Shown here: positions 1-11,695 of the stretch, in pieces | How positions within the stretch are numbered: position 1 is the stretch's first letter | Layout: every line of letters starts with the position of its first letter | Assembly (NCBI GenBank): GCA_914767715.1 | Contig: OU612066.1 | Location: 37,114,283 to 37,178,282, forward strand | Source: Membranipora membranacea | Lineage: Eukaryota > Bryozoa > Gymnolaemata > Cheilostomatida > Membraniporidae | Direction of reading: 5' to 3' | DNA: 64,000 nucleotides | Position numbers and translations under genes: made by a program | Notes under the pieces: generated by a model | Seen by the model: only the letters and a program-made list of their open reading frames with translations | Database searches by the model: none | Told to the model about the DNA's origin: nothing

Positions 1-1109
1 TGTGTTTGTTAGCTCGATCAAAGTTCAGTAACTTCTCATGTAGATCTGTGAAAATACAAAATCAAGATTAATTCAACTACTGGTCCATACAATGAAGCCC
101 TGTGCGTCCATAGTGTGACATGATGACCAAAAGTTCACTTCCCGGTCAGAGGGTTAGCCAAACCACAAAGTTGAGATTGTGGGATGATTTACGATTGAGA
201 ATTCAATGTGAGATGACTTTCTCGGTCAATTTCAGAAAAGTGTGCAAAGTTTCAGATTTGTGGAAAGAAAACTAATTTCTGAAAGTTTCCAAATTTGCGT
301 GTCTCCTCACCTTTGCCGATCTCTTGTTGGAATTGCTCAGTGTATGCCTTAGTTCTGTTGTATGCCTCATCTGAGAGGAATGCTTTCTGTGTAGCGAGGT
401 ATCGCTCACATGTATTCTCTAGTTTAGGAATGGGAAGACGAGGAAGACTCTTCTGAAAGTGGTCTGTTGGTACTATACTCTCATGTAGGTAATCACTGAG
501 ACAGAAATGAGTTAAAATATAGACTAAATAACACAGGCCTACTGCTGGTACTTTAACTGTCAAGGGTGGGCAATAATCAATCTGAAGTTAGAACCGCAAG
601 TCAGAATTTAATGATTTAATAATTCATTTGTGACTGATTTTGTCGTATCAGACCTACTGATTAAGATTTACCTTCTGAATCTGAGAGCAGCACATCTGGT
701 GAGGTGAGGTTTCAACAGCTGGTTTGCCGCCTGAAATACAGAAGAACCATAAATCTTTGGAAAAATGCATTGGCGTGGAATTTTACCATTTCTCACCAAG
801 TTTGGACAAAAAGATGCTTTGAACATGCGGTGCAGACAAGGAAATATCAATTCACACCTGGTTGTTTTTATGAGATAAAGAGCACACATAATCTACTAGT
901 TAGGGATAGACAGCCAGCTGTGTGCAGCATTCTCAAAGCGGCATAACTACTCAAAACTGTACTCATTATATTTAATAATAATTTTATATTATAATTTATA
1001 ATTTTAAAATCATGAAATCTTAAACATTCATAACCTTCCTTACTGTTAAAATGAAATCCTTTATATAACTTACCAAACAGCAGCGGCTCATTGAAGCTCT
1101 ACTCTGCAT
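1..1109 (-). CDS. CPT2: Carnitine O-palmitoyltransferase 2, mitochondrial (5' part; continues beyond left edge)
   Basis: Four coding exons read on the minus strand: 1109-1074, 730-672, 495-311 and 45-1 (cut by the window edge). All junctions are GT-AG and in phase. Exon 1 encodes only MQSRASMSRCCL; exon 2 adds a basic segment (LTRCAALRFR), so together they look like a mitochondrial presequence. Exon 3 carries the family's N-terminal block, including SIVPTDHFQKSLPRLPIPKL, close to vertebrate CPT2 (whose SIVPT..SLPRLPIPKLE block is diagnostic among carnitine acyltransferases). Exon 4 gives DLHEKLLNFDRANKH. The enzyme transfers long-chain acyl groups from carnitine back to CoA on the inner face of the inner mitochondrial membrane. 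The catalytic His and the choline/carnitine acyltransferase core lie outside the window. The start ATG at 1109 was chosen because its donor is phase 0 and fits exon 2 exactly. CROT or CrAT is less likely given the presequence and motif. Confidence 0.88.
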
Positions 1110-2871
1110 CGTGCAGCTTAATCAAGAGTTCAATCGTATTCAACTGAAAAAAGAAGACTGGAAATATTGGGTTACCAAGATCTTGCCAGCAGATAGCTTA
1201 AGGTATTACAACAGAGCCAGCAGTCGGATACATAATTTGCTGAATGAGTGGTCATGTTGTAAGAATGAGTTAGACAGTTTGTGAATGATTGCACTTAACA
1301 CTGACATCATATCGGACAGCCCTTTCTGATGAAACACAAGATGCAAAGTTATCAGTGAATCATGGGCTTCATGGCTGTTAGTATGTGACAGAAGTAGTAA
1401 GTTTAAGCCTGTGGCTATAGTTTATAGGCCCTATGTTAAGATTTCACATAAAATGTTTATCTTTAAACTAATAATTTGGACTATGACTGATGAGTCTACT
1501 CCCTGATCTCCGCCATATAGATAAAAATCCTCAGTTTTAGCTTATGTGAACATGTGGACTTGGCAAGTTAAAATGATGATTGATTGACTATATAAGAAGC
1601 TAAATAACTCCGTAGCTTAGTTTGCCGGGTGAAAGAAGGTCCAATGGACACTCTTACAGCAGTAATGTGACAACCTCATAGAGAGACAGTCGTGAGGCAG
1701 AGGCTGCAGAAAGAGGCAATCACAAACAAGGGATTTTGACTTGAGGTTCAGTATAAGTAGCCTTATCTCTCAAAGGACTCTTTCATGATTAAAACACTCC
1801 TACTTGGTATGACATGAGTGAGTGTATTTTTCTATCTATGGCCCACCTCTCCTGCCCCTAGGCGGTCAAGAGTGTGAACTCCACGTAAGTCCACCTCAAA
1901 TACTAACTCACTGTCAGACTCAGTTTTAATCCTCCCTAACAAGGACGAATCTTCCAATCAAGAGGTAACTCAGCAATCTATATTCTATGTAATATTGTGC
2001 ATTCTCCACACATAGCCTACATGACAAGTAGCTCCTAATTGGTAGGATGATATATACCCAGATACTTGTACCAAGGAGTAAAATCCTTACTTCTTGCTGG
2101 TACTTACTTCTCTGTGAGACCAGATGACCCTATAACCACCCTTTTTTGCACCTATAACCTTTGTTGGGCCCCCTTCCATTCTCCCTGGTTGGTGGAGCTT
2201 GGTAAAGTTTTATTTGATTGCTTGAATAACTTAGACTAGCTAGAGCCCAGCCAACTTGTCATGTATGATTCTCCATTAATTAAGTATCACCTGATGTACT
2301 CACATTTTGAAGCTGAAGGTTAGTTCCCTTCTTGGCTTGATATGATAGTTTTGTTGTAGGTTTCTAAAGCTTCTGCTGAAAATGTTCTCCCTATTGACTG
2401 GATGCAGTCTATTAACTTTTAGGTTTGTGAGGGATTGAAGAAAATTACTGAGCCTGTATTTCTGTTAGCTCTGTATTGCATATTGAAGGGCTATAGTCTA
2501 TCACCCAAATAAGACATAATTGAAAACTTAGGCTATGGGTGTAAAGGTCTTTTCCGGTTGCCTTGCTAAGCCCGCCCACATCTTGAAGTACTGTAATTTG
2601 GTCAGTGTTTACAATATGAATCAATGGCACAGCATTATACCATCGTTTCTTACATTGACATTTTAGTCCAGAAGACACCAACAGTTAGCTTTCAGTTTAC
2701 TTTAACGGCTTGGGGGCAAGAATTTGACAGTGTTTACACGTGTAGATAGGTTTGTCTAAATACTATACACTTCCACCCCAGCGGGCACATTGTATGCGGC
2801 AACATGTTTCCAATGTCACAATTAGATTGTTTCTGTGTTGCATGGTACACGTTTAACATTCAATATCTTGT
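1110..2871. other. Intergenic, upstream of CPT2
   Basis: No coding exon could be supported on either strand. The short ORFs here lack splice context and protein-like composition. The CPT2 promoter should lie just right of 1109, but I see no clear TATA box or other diagnostic element. Confidence 0.5.
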
Positions 2872-3388
2872 AGATGCATAAATGGTGCATACAAAGCAAC
2901 GCAGTTTTTTCCAATATGGTAACTGCGCAGTAACTACAGCTACTTTACTAGAGAGTAATTTGCAAGAATACTGGCATCATATGTGATAAAATGCTTCGCC
3001 ATTTGTTTGCTAACACTCTGTGTGGCTCCAAATTGTGTGCAATTCTATTTTGCACTGTCTTATTCCATTTTCTTAAAATCAAATCTAGTCTCTAGACCGC
3101 ATGGGAATGATGCGTTTATGACCACGTAGATGCATAAATGGTGCATACAAAGCAACACAGATTTTTCCAATATGGTAACTGCGCAGTAACTACAGCTACT
3201 TTACTAGAGAGTAATTTGCAAGAATACTGGCATCATATGGGAAAAAAATGCTTTGCGATTTGTTTGCTAACACTCTGTGTGGCTCCAATGTGTGTGCAAT
3301 TCTATTTTGCACTGTTGTATTCCAATTTCTTAAAATCAAATCTAGTCTCTAAACTGCATGGGAACGATGCGTTTATGACTGCGTAGCT
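2872..3388. repeat. 255-bp direct tandem duplication (two units)
   Basis: The stretch beginning 'tagatgcataaatggtgcat' at about 2872 recurs at about 3127 and stays nearly identical to about 3388, with scattered substitutions and a few small indels. The open frame in the second unit is not matched in the first, so the unit is not an evident coding exon. I see no flanking target-site duplication. Confidence 0.85.
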
Positions 3389-4045
3389 GTTGAATTTGTA
3401 TACATTACTTACATTTATCTCCCCTGGTAAGCTGCTAACGTTTGGTAAGCCCTTGTGACAACACAACAGTGCAATATAATTATTTAAATGAACGATTATT
3501 CAATAACTTTGAAACATTAATACATGTCTGTATTTTGAAATAGGTTAATAAATAGCCAGGGTCTAATTTACCTGCATTAAGCACCACTTAATGTTCTTTG
3601 CGAATAAAGTTGAACCAGATTTTATGTGAAGAAAGGTTCAAGAGTTACACTGCGAGAGACTCAATGACTTACCCTATACTAGTGGAAGTCCAATGGTCTA
3701 ATGGGCCTACTACTCAACATCCACAGTGGACTGAATCACTATGAGTGAAACACCCTCCTAAATGCTTATTGATATTAAATTTAATAAATTGTAATTAAAA
3801 TGAAATATATACTGAGGTATGATATATTGTGTATAAATTTGCTGTCTAGAAAACGCATGGTTACTATATATACAAGCCTCTAGTTAGATGTGTAGCAGAG
3901 GCAGTTTATATATCGTAACAATATCTACTAAAATGCACCATTCCAACATATAATAGCGTGACAGATTGCCACATTAGGCAGACGTAGTTCAGCCTCTAAG
4001 GTAAACATCTTTTCAACATAGTTTAGATACAGTTGTGCCGGCTGG
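3389..4045. other. Intergenic, AT-rich
   Basis: No supported gene, RNA or clear mobile element was seen here. Confidence 0.45.
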
Positions 4046-4047
4046 GA

Positions 4048-5160
4048 CATACTTGCCAACCTGTACGCATAAAGCGTTTGTAAACGCTTATTTGACACTA
4101 ATTGAGTTTTAAACGCAAAACGCTAGTTGTACTCATTTATGGTTTTCCAAACGCCTGTTTATCTAATTAGGCAATCAAAAACGCATCTTTTATCTTTAGT
4201 GTTTACTTGGTTGTCATGGTTAAATAATAGACTAAAAATCTGGTATTGGCTGCAGAAAACCATCATTCTGCGCATGCTCAGCTCTGGGCATGAGCTGATC
4301 TCTGTAAAATTGAGCCTCGGAATTCCGAAGCCATCTGATTGGCTACCTGCTCTGGTGGCACACTCACAAATGCGTGCGGAATTGTTAGAAAGAGTTATCT
4401 TCTATTGTCACTATTAGCTAAAGTTGACTGGCAATTTATGCAGGGGGTGTCCTATCTCCCTAGACCAAAATTGCAATTAGAACCCAGACTAAACTCATTG
4501 TTCTTGCACATGCGCAAATTCAAGTCACGCATGATACATACTTAGCCTTACGACATTCTCTTTGTGGTAATGATAGCCTAGTTTATCAGTGATCTACATG
4601 CCCAGTCAGATCACGAGAGTCAGTATGGAAAACCATGATGTTGATTTACAGTTGACTTTTTACCTGTCCAAGTTTTGCATGAGCCAAATTGCAACTTTTC
4701 TTCAATGAGACACAACATAACTAGTAATCCATTGTAGAATATGGTGGCTCTGCCAACTTCAACTTTTCTTTAATCAGAGTAACAAAGTTGTCTACCTCCT
4801 TGTTGGGGTGAGATAACTCAGATCTCCTGCCCCAGTGTTTCAAGGGCAAACCAGGGAGGATGGGCAAACAGGGTTTCAAATAGCCTGTCTTGTCCAGACA
4901 GGCTAGGTTACAAACAATTTCTCATTTATTATTAGCAGATTGCACCTTACAACGCAAAGGGAAAAAGACTAATGTTGAGTGATCTGCACTCCTATGCTAC
5001 TAAGGACTACTTACTGTGATAATAGAATTTTTCGCGCGTAGCGCGAAAAAATTTTTGGGGCGTTTTCTGGTCATTTGAGGCACCCTGGAGTTTTGTACTC
5101 ATTTTTAAGCATTTTGCAAATTTTTGTACTCATTTTGGAAAAATTAGGTTGGCAAGTCTG
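4048..5160. mobile_element. Possible DNA transposon remnant with short terminal inverted repeats
   Basis: The left edge reads 'acttgccaacct' (about 4051) and its reverse complement 'aggttggcaagt' lies at about 5147-5158, followed by 'ctgac'. Just inside both ends are AT-rich runs with the phrase 'gtactcattt' (right end as 'tgtactcattt'). The interior has no transposase frame. It contains a small hairpin at about 5030-5055 (tttttcgcgcg / cgcgaaaaa) and, at about 4865-4970, a fragment resembling the TTAA MITE annotated elsewhere. No convincing target-site duplication was found, so this may be coincidence or a composite. Confidence 0.35.
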
Positions 5161-5527
5161 ACTTCCAGTGTATTCCAATTCACCCGTTTTTTGGTGGCGA
5201 TTTTGAACGGTTGAAATAAAGTTGATATCATCATCAAGGTAGTGAGCTTATGAGTTAATAGTTTCTTATTTAAATTTCTGCTATCATTTTTCTCTATAAA
5301 TTTCCAATCCCTAATCTTGTTAATTTTTAAAGTAGGAAATGTAGTAGATTCTGCACTCGCTCATCAAACAGACAGGTAGGACTACCATTTACATAAATCC
5401 TCCTGTTGGACATTGAACACAGCACTGCAAGCCAGGGGCGTATATTCTGAAAAATGTCACTCACTGACTTTTTAGAGATGAGCATAATGATCGGGCGCAG
5501 GCCGATCCACACGCCGTAGGCGTGGCG

Positions 5528-5553
5528 GGGAGGGGCGCTTAAGCGCCCCTCCC
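5528..5553. repeat. Perfect 26-bp GC-rich palindrome
   Basis: The 26 bases centred on TTAA (arms gggaggggcgc / gcgcccctccc) equal their own reverse complement. A second hairpin (ccacacgcc / ggcgtggcgg) lies just to the left at about 5507-5528. The palindrome sits at the left boundary of the 6-kb duplicated unit, in otherwise AT-rich DNA. Confidence 0.85.
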
Positions 5554-5689
5554 ACCCACGGAAATTGTTGCATATCGGTAGCAAAATAGTGCAAGCATAG
5601 AGGTATTTCAATAGCTCACTGAGCTGTTGAGTACTTTCAGAAAACAACTCAATAGCAGTAGAAGATAACGGTAAAAATGCTCCAGTTAT

Positions 5690-6180
5690 AAAGCACCCAT
5701 TGGAAAAAAAATCTGACCTTGTTGGGGTTCGAAGCCACAACATTCTTAAAGGGCAGCCAAGGTTTCGCAGCAATGCATTAATGGGTAGCAAATAGTGTGC
5801 TGGGCAGCATCATTGCGCATTACGCGATGCAAAACTCAAAGTAGTTGCTGACTCTAAGCTGGGTAACACTTCAGTGTAGGGGAGGTTCCAAGACTTTGCT
5901 GTAATAATTATAGAGCACAGGCTAAATTATAACAGTAATGGGAAACTGCTATGTTGTATTCTCTTTTAGCTGAGTTTGAGTACCTGATGGAAGAAATGTT
6001 TCACAAGAATTCTGGCTGAATAATCATCCGAATTATATTTTGTCTTTTTCCCCATGCAGAAGGTGCAATCTGCTATTAATCAATGGCCATCAATGAGAAG
6101 TTGTTTGAAACCTTGCCCTTTAATAAACAGTGATCACTAGGCAGACGCTCTACACACTGAGCTATTCAGCCATTCACGGA
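5690..6180 (-). mobile_element. tRNA-derived SINE split by a TTAA MITE (unit A)
   Basis: On the minus strand, 6175-6124 reads like a tRNA 5' half with an A-box-like block (TAGCTCAGTGTGTAGAGC). The matching 3' half with a B-box-like block (GGTTCGAAGCC here; GGTTCGAACCC in unit B) lies at 5745-5715, followed by a T-run. Between the halves sits the MITE flanked by TTAA. Removing the MITE and one TTAA joins A and B boxes at tRNA-like spacing. The unit B equivalent is at about 11640-12505. Confidence 0.7.
5750..6119. mobile_element. TTAA-flanked MITE, copy in unit A (370 bp)
   Basis: Ends are AGGGCAGCCAAGGTTTC and, in reverse complement, AGGGCAAGGTTTC, bounded on both sides by TTAA (5746-5749 and 6120-6123). 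TTAA targets are characteristic of piggyBac-type transposition, so this is likely a non-autonomous piggyBac-like MITE. There is no coding capacity. Confidence 0.75.
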
Positions 6181-6566
6181 AATCCGTGGTCCGTGATTGC
6201 TAATATACGCCACTGCTGCAAGCTTCCATAATGTGGGACTATTCATCACTCAGTGTAGTTGAGGAGAGGTAGTACAATATTCAGCAGTTCACATTTTTTC
6301 TTCATTTTCAATAACATAGGTAATAGGGGACTCTTGGGTCAATGAACTTCCTCATTGCTTGGGTGGTATAAACCAAACAAGGTTTGTAATATGTTAGTGT
6401 TAGTTTTTAGAATCAAATAAAATGACAGTAGTAGTGTAAGAAAAACAATTTTCAGGTATATCAAACGAAATATTGTAGCTTTAAAATATGTCGGTGAAAG
6501 TTTAGGCTCTCAATGTTTATCCGTACTTGTACAGGGGTGTGTTTGTGATCACAGTGTGAAAGTTAC

Positions 6567-8513
6567 TCATTTTGAACATACAACACAGGAAAGCGCAGAT
6601 TTGTCAGACTTGTAAGGAGGACAGCCGAGAACAGCATCATCGCCAGAGCACAATGCTTCCACAGTATGTAGGACTGCAGCATGTGTTCTGGGCCTTGTCG
6701 ATGATGCTGGCTCAGATCTCTCATCCACACACACACATAGTTTCCACGTCCTCGGCCGTTTGCGTACTGGATGTTTATTTGACTGTCAGGACCATGTTCA
6801 AGTTCTGACATAACGTAGCCCCTGTACTCAAGATTCCAGCTACTGCTTGGACATCTTGTCTTACCAGGTATCATTATTAATGTCACTCTTTGCTTAGTTT
6901 CGCAGGCTACACAAGGTACACGAAGATAGCTCAGCGACTTGCCCTCTACGTTTGGACTTTCTATGTACAGAACAGTACGGAGACTCGACGTAGTGGCAGG
7001 AACTCTGTAGGAGCTTTAGTCAGGATCTTCTGGGAGACATTGGTAGTTTGATCCTCCCCCTGACGATAAGTAATCTTGCCCTGCCATCTGACCTTTATAT
7101 ATCATCGTAGAGGCATTTGGGCATGCAAGGCGCCCCCATCTTATGAAGGTTGCTCCACCATAAGTTGGTAAACTCATTGAGAGCTGTGTCCATTCTGAAA
7201 ACAGGGTCATTTTCATGCTGCAAAGCTGTGCAAAATCTTTTCATACCTAGTACAAAATTTAAACCGCCAACCTAGATTATCTAAGGAAAACATAACTTGG
7301 TTTACTGTCTCATTGTGGCTGTCACACCACAAATAACCAAAATAGTCCAATGATGCTAATTACAGTTAATCACATACCTTTTGTGACCGTCTCATTGATG
7401 ATGTCACGTAGAAGTTCTAATGATGTAAAATCCTTTCCATCTCTACCATCAGTCCCGTCTTTACCCTACCAGCAAGATGGGATGCAATGTTGAACTAGTT
7501 CACCGCACATACTACAAATTGCTCATCCACTCACTTTAATAATTACATTGCTTGCTGCTGAAACAATTCAACCTTTACAAAACAAGGTTTATATACCTTT
7601 TCATGACAAAATTGACATTTAGCATCTCAAATTGTATGCTTCCTTGTTGGAGTGTTTTGTTTGTATGAATATTCCTAGTTTGGTAACAATATGACCAATC
7701 GGCTGTGAGTTCTTAAACTTTTAAGGTAACGGCCAACAACCAGCATCGGAAATTGCAAGTCGGCCGATTATAGCTTGTAAGGTCACATCGGTCAGTCGGT
7801 TGATACTAACCGGAGCTCCCGGAGGTTCAGTAACACCTGGGGGTCTTCTCAGTAAACTCTTCAGCTGGTCTGAGTCCGTAGAGATTATCTCTCTTTTGGT
7901 TCTTTTCTCTTCCTGGCCAGAGGTTGATATCTGAGCTGTTTTTGTCTCACCAGGAGTTAGTAAAGTGCAGCTCTGTGTACGTAACAATTATCAAATATCA
8001 AATTTAAACACTATTTTATCGATTCCTTCAAATAGTCCAAATACCTGAAACTTTTCCCTCCTTCCATTGTAAGTAGAGCGTCGGGAAGGGAGAATTGAAG
8101 CTCCCCATTTCAGCTCATCTTCAAGAAAGCCACCTTATTCAATGACACTGAAGATAGTTTAGGAGTTGGAATATGGGCAATTAGCGGTGTGAAATTAATC
8201 AGTAGGGTAGTATCTTATTGAAAAACATGAAAAGTTAATGTTCACAGAAGCGAGGAGTCTGTGCAAATAATCTTTGACAGTGGAGAAGGAAAGGAAGGGA
8301 TTATTTTGGCTCAGTAGGTCAAAGAAGTCTGTTCAACACTCTTACCTGCTTCAGACTGTCGATGTCCCCTCTCAGACTATTGTTTATATAGTTTTGCATC
8401 ATCCATCCGTAGGATAGACAGCATATCACAGCAATATTTAATACAACACTGGAAATAGCGAACCCAGTCGCTCTATGACTCCAACGGTGTGACTGTTTCT
8501 TCTCTGTAACCAT
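6567..8513 (-). pseudogene. Membrane short-chain collagen C4-like gene, decaying copy A
   Basis: Four exons collinear with the intact copy B: 8513-8346 (cytosolic tail and transmembrane segment), 7972-7811, 7465-7378 and 7194-6567. Splice sites are all intact. Three lesions separate it from copy B. A TAC codon has become TAA at 7016-7018, 59 residues into the last exon. A CA-repeat near 6726-6738 has two extra bases, which shifts the frame after 'NYVCV'. Two collagen glycines are changed (GPPGVTGPPGAP in B reads RPPGVTEPPGAP here). As it stands the transcript would encode about 198 aa and lack most of the C-terminal cysteine-rich domain. It is best read as a pseudogene or a truncated product; a sequencing error cannot explain all three changes. 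Confidence 0.85.
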
Positions 8514-9522
8514 TCTTACTTAATATGAGAAACTATTCGCTTGCTCCTTCAAAGTACCACACATATATGTTAAGTGACTTTGTTATGTTGTTTTGAAGAT
8601 TGAACTGTGAATGTTATGATGATAAGATTGTTTTCTTTACATAAGCATCATCATGCTGATACCAGACAGACTGCAACTCAAAATATAGTTGGGTAGCCTT
8701 GCACGCGCCCCCTAATTTCACCGTATGACAAGGCTATATTTTAGTGGTAAGTCTTATCGTTGGATTACTGGTCTCAGCTCGGTTGCAACATTTAGATATC
8801 GTTTCCCCTTGACTTCTTTACTGTTTTGAGACATTTTGTTTGTTGGCATTCAAGCATTCAACTCATCAAGGTTCTGCCTCGTCTGGGATACTGACTTAAG
8901 AACCGACTGTTCCACATTCTTGATTTTCGTTCTGGCTGTAGTCAATCCTTATTTAATGTTCTTCCAATCCTCAATTTTCTTTTAATTAAATTCTCATATT
9001 TGCAATTGAAATCGATGAAATAAACTTGGAGTGTCTGGCTCAGATGCCTCAAAATCCTCTATTAGTAACAACACAGGATTGACAAACTAAAGACTCCCTA
9101 TCTTTCAGATGAATCTATAGTATGAGAAAAACAATGTCCTACAGTAACCGCAAAGAACAAAATAGCCAGCATAGTAAAGTAAACCCCCTTGCCCTGGCTC
9201 TGCCTCAGACCGGCCTATGAAAATCCCGGCCTGCTGCACTTGAAAATACCTGCAACAAAGATAATTTCTGCAAAACTTTATTGCAGGTCAAAATGTTTAG
9301 GTCATTCTTTCACTTTTAAATACTTGGATATGAATTAATTTATGTAGAATAGCCTAATTGGAAATAATTTATAAACATTTCAAAGACAGGAGCCTCTAAA
9401 AGCAGGGCAGAAGCTAGACACAGGTGTCCTTCCCTCTGATAAATACTCCATATCAATTCCAGAAGAATTTCCAGCAAAAAATTCATGAATTTGATTGTGT
9501 TTTTTTTTACTGGATTTTGTTG

Positions 9523-9572
9523 GTTTTACCCATAGACTTAATATACTAGTATATTAAGTCTATGGTTTTACC
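9523..9572. mobile_element. 34-bp palindromic insertion with 8-bp target duplication
   Basis: Positions 9531-9564 form a perfect 34-bp palindrome (left arm CATAGACTTAATATACT). It is flanked by direct copies of GTTTTACC at 9523-9530 and 9565-9572. Unit B has a single GTTTTACC at the equivalent site (about 15729) and no palindrome, so the empty site is visible. An 8-bp duplication is typical of hAT-type integration. The insert resembles two terminal inverted repeats with no interior. Confidence 0.85.
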
Positions 9573-10804
9573 TCACGGTGGTAGCATGGTGACTGTCCAG
9601 GACGACTTCTTATGTAGACGCTACCAGAGTATCCCCTTTCAGAGATAAGGGATAGATATCAGTTTGTGTTGTATCATAGTTACCACAAACTCAATAGATG
9701 TCCAAATTGACCATTAACTCATGCACAATTAATAAGTCCAGTTATTGAAAAATACTTTATTTATGTCTGTTAAAAGTCAAAGTTAAAACACAGTCAAAAC
9801 TGTATAAGTCAAAACTCAACTAAATTTAAGTGTAAAACTCAATTAACTGACTAACTCTGAATATCAAAGTTCTCATTTATATAGCCAGCGGTCACAACAC
9901 CGGGTCTACATGGGCACACAATCAAAAAATATAAATCACATATAATGGTCCGATAACAACATAGTTCTTGCAGCAAACCTCCAGTCCTAATTGGTGTGGA
10001 GTTATATCACAATGGATCAAGCCATTTGTTGAACTATAAAATTAAAGTTTTATATATTATTTTCTTGGGTAAAGATGCAGGATAAACAGAACAGGTAATT
10101 TGTTACGGCATAAAGGCTTTTGTCCGGCAGCTGACGTCTCATTAAAAGTTAATGTTGCTACGTCAGGATCCATCCAGCTGCTGGCTCTAACTAGGTGATG
10201 TAGGTTGTTCAATCCACAACAGATTTTTGAGTTTACTAGGGTATTTCTGCAATTTTGAGTGCTGGTTAAAAGCTTGGGAATCCACAAAAAAACAAAGGTT
10301 TTTGGTAGATTGTAATTCCCATGCTTTTAAACTCCCATGATATTTAAACTCAGTTGGTAAAAATTAATATTGAGTTGACAGACTGCCTGTTTAACAGCGT
10401 ATGACATAACTGACTAGTTATTATATCCCTTCGTCCAGGCACTAGTTGATTTCGGTCCATCATAAAGGCTTATTGCCCTCACCAATACCTTGGCTGATTC
10501 CTGTGCTGAATGCATCCATAAAGCCATGTTTAAACTCCCACAGTATCTCTTAGCACAGAGCCCCAAACCAACCAATTAAATCAACTGTGAACTGTGTTGG
10601 CAGTATTTGTGTGGAGGATGCACACAATATTTTGTTGAGCGGTTCCAAGCTGAATAAAAATCCAATGTGAAAATCTATCATTTGCTCTTGCTACTGAATG
10701 TGAGCAGAATTTTTTAGAATGTGACCGATGGAATTATCTTGGAAATCCCAGACGCCTTTGTTGAGGTCAACTAATAGGACAAGAACAACCTTTCAGAAAT
10801 TGTA

Positions 10805-10990
10805 ATTTGCGCCATTTTGTTCTCAATTTTTAGGCAGGTTTAAGCAAACAGGGGGCCCAACAAGTCCCAGTAGTCAGTGGACTGCAGTTGGGTTCGAACC
10901 AACAACCTTCAACATTGGAAGTTGAAGGAATGGTGCTCTAACCAGGGCTGCATCCTAGTATACAGCCACACCGTCCTAGCCGGGCCACTC
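10805..10990 (-). mobile_element. tRNA-derived SINE (unit A copy)
   Basis: On the minus strand a tRNA-like head (CCTGGTTAGAGCACC ... GGTTCGAACCC) is followed by a body beginning CCACTGACTACTGGG. The same body follows a different tRNA-like head at 28195-28380, which defines a SINE family. The element is present in both duplicated units, so it predates the duplication. Confidence 0.7.
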
Positions 10991-11215
10991 ATCTGACCAC
11001 AAGTTACATAATACACGGCCTATTTCATTCACTCTCAATAAGATGTAAATAACTATATCAGATAATGTATGTTTATTTGATTGACATTGACAATTTTGTA
11101 GCAGTATGAATGGACAGTCAATCATCAAACTCTATTCAACAATAGGGAGCTTAGCAGAAAATTGTACTAGAAACTTTTTTATTGAAAATAATCAAAGGGT
11201 GTCAATTATAGACCC

Positions 11216-11272
11216 AATAATAATAATAATCATGATAATGATAATAAAAATAATAATTATAAATATTAATCA
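11216..11272. repeat. ATA/AAT-rich microsatellite
   Basis: Imperfect (ATA)n with CATGATA interruptions. The equivalent in unit B (17364-17415) differs in repeat count. The ORF across it is low-complexity and not a gene. Confidence 0.7.
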
Positions 11273-11695
11273 ATTATTATCTATGGTGTCAACGATCCAT
11301 CCCTCATTTAGCACAAATTGTACTGAGGCCAAATTAACTAAACATTCTTTAGCCCCTACAAATCTATAATTTTCTCTTTTTTTAAGTCAGCTTAATAGTT
11401 TTTTTACCATAAAATTAAGCCGTGTCTGCTAAAGTTTAATTAAATTGATGTCCCTCAGAAACACACATCATTGATATACAGGCAGCTGAAAAATTTCCCA
11501 ACCACGGAAATTTTTGCATATCGGTAGTAAAATAGTGCAAGCAGAGAGGTATTTCAATAGCTCACTGAGCTGTTGAGTACTTTCAGAAAACAACTCAATA
11601 GCAGTAGAAGATTACGGTAAAAATGCTCCAGTTATAAAGCACCCATTTGAAAAAAAATCTGACCTTGTTGGGGTTCGAACCCACAACATTCTTAA

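Larger units (their letters stand above)
5551..11489. repeat. Segmental tandem duplication, left unit (unit A)
   Basis: From 'ccacggaaat..catatcgg' (about 5556) to 'atacaggcagctga' (about 11480) this stretch is collinear with 11494-17620 over nearly its whole length. It includes exons, introns and intergenic DNA of the collagen gene. Divergence is low (point changes every few tens of bases by eye) and interrupted by a few discrete indels. The units abut at about 11490. The orientation is head to tail. Confidence 0.93.

Noticed and set aside
5327-5791. 154-codon minus-strand ORF
   Set aside because: It crosses the SINE B-box, the MITE edge and the GC palindrome, with no protein-family features. 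The equivalent frame in unit B is not conserved.
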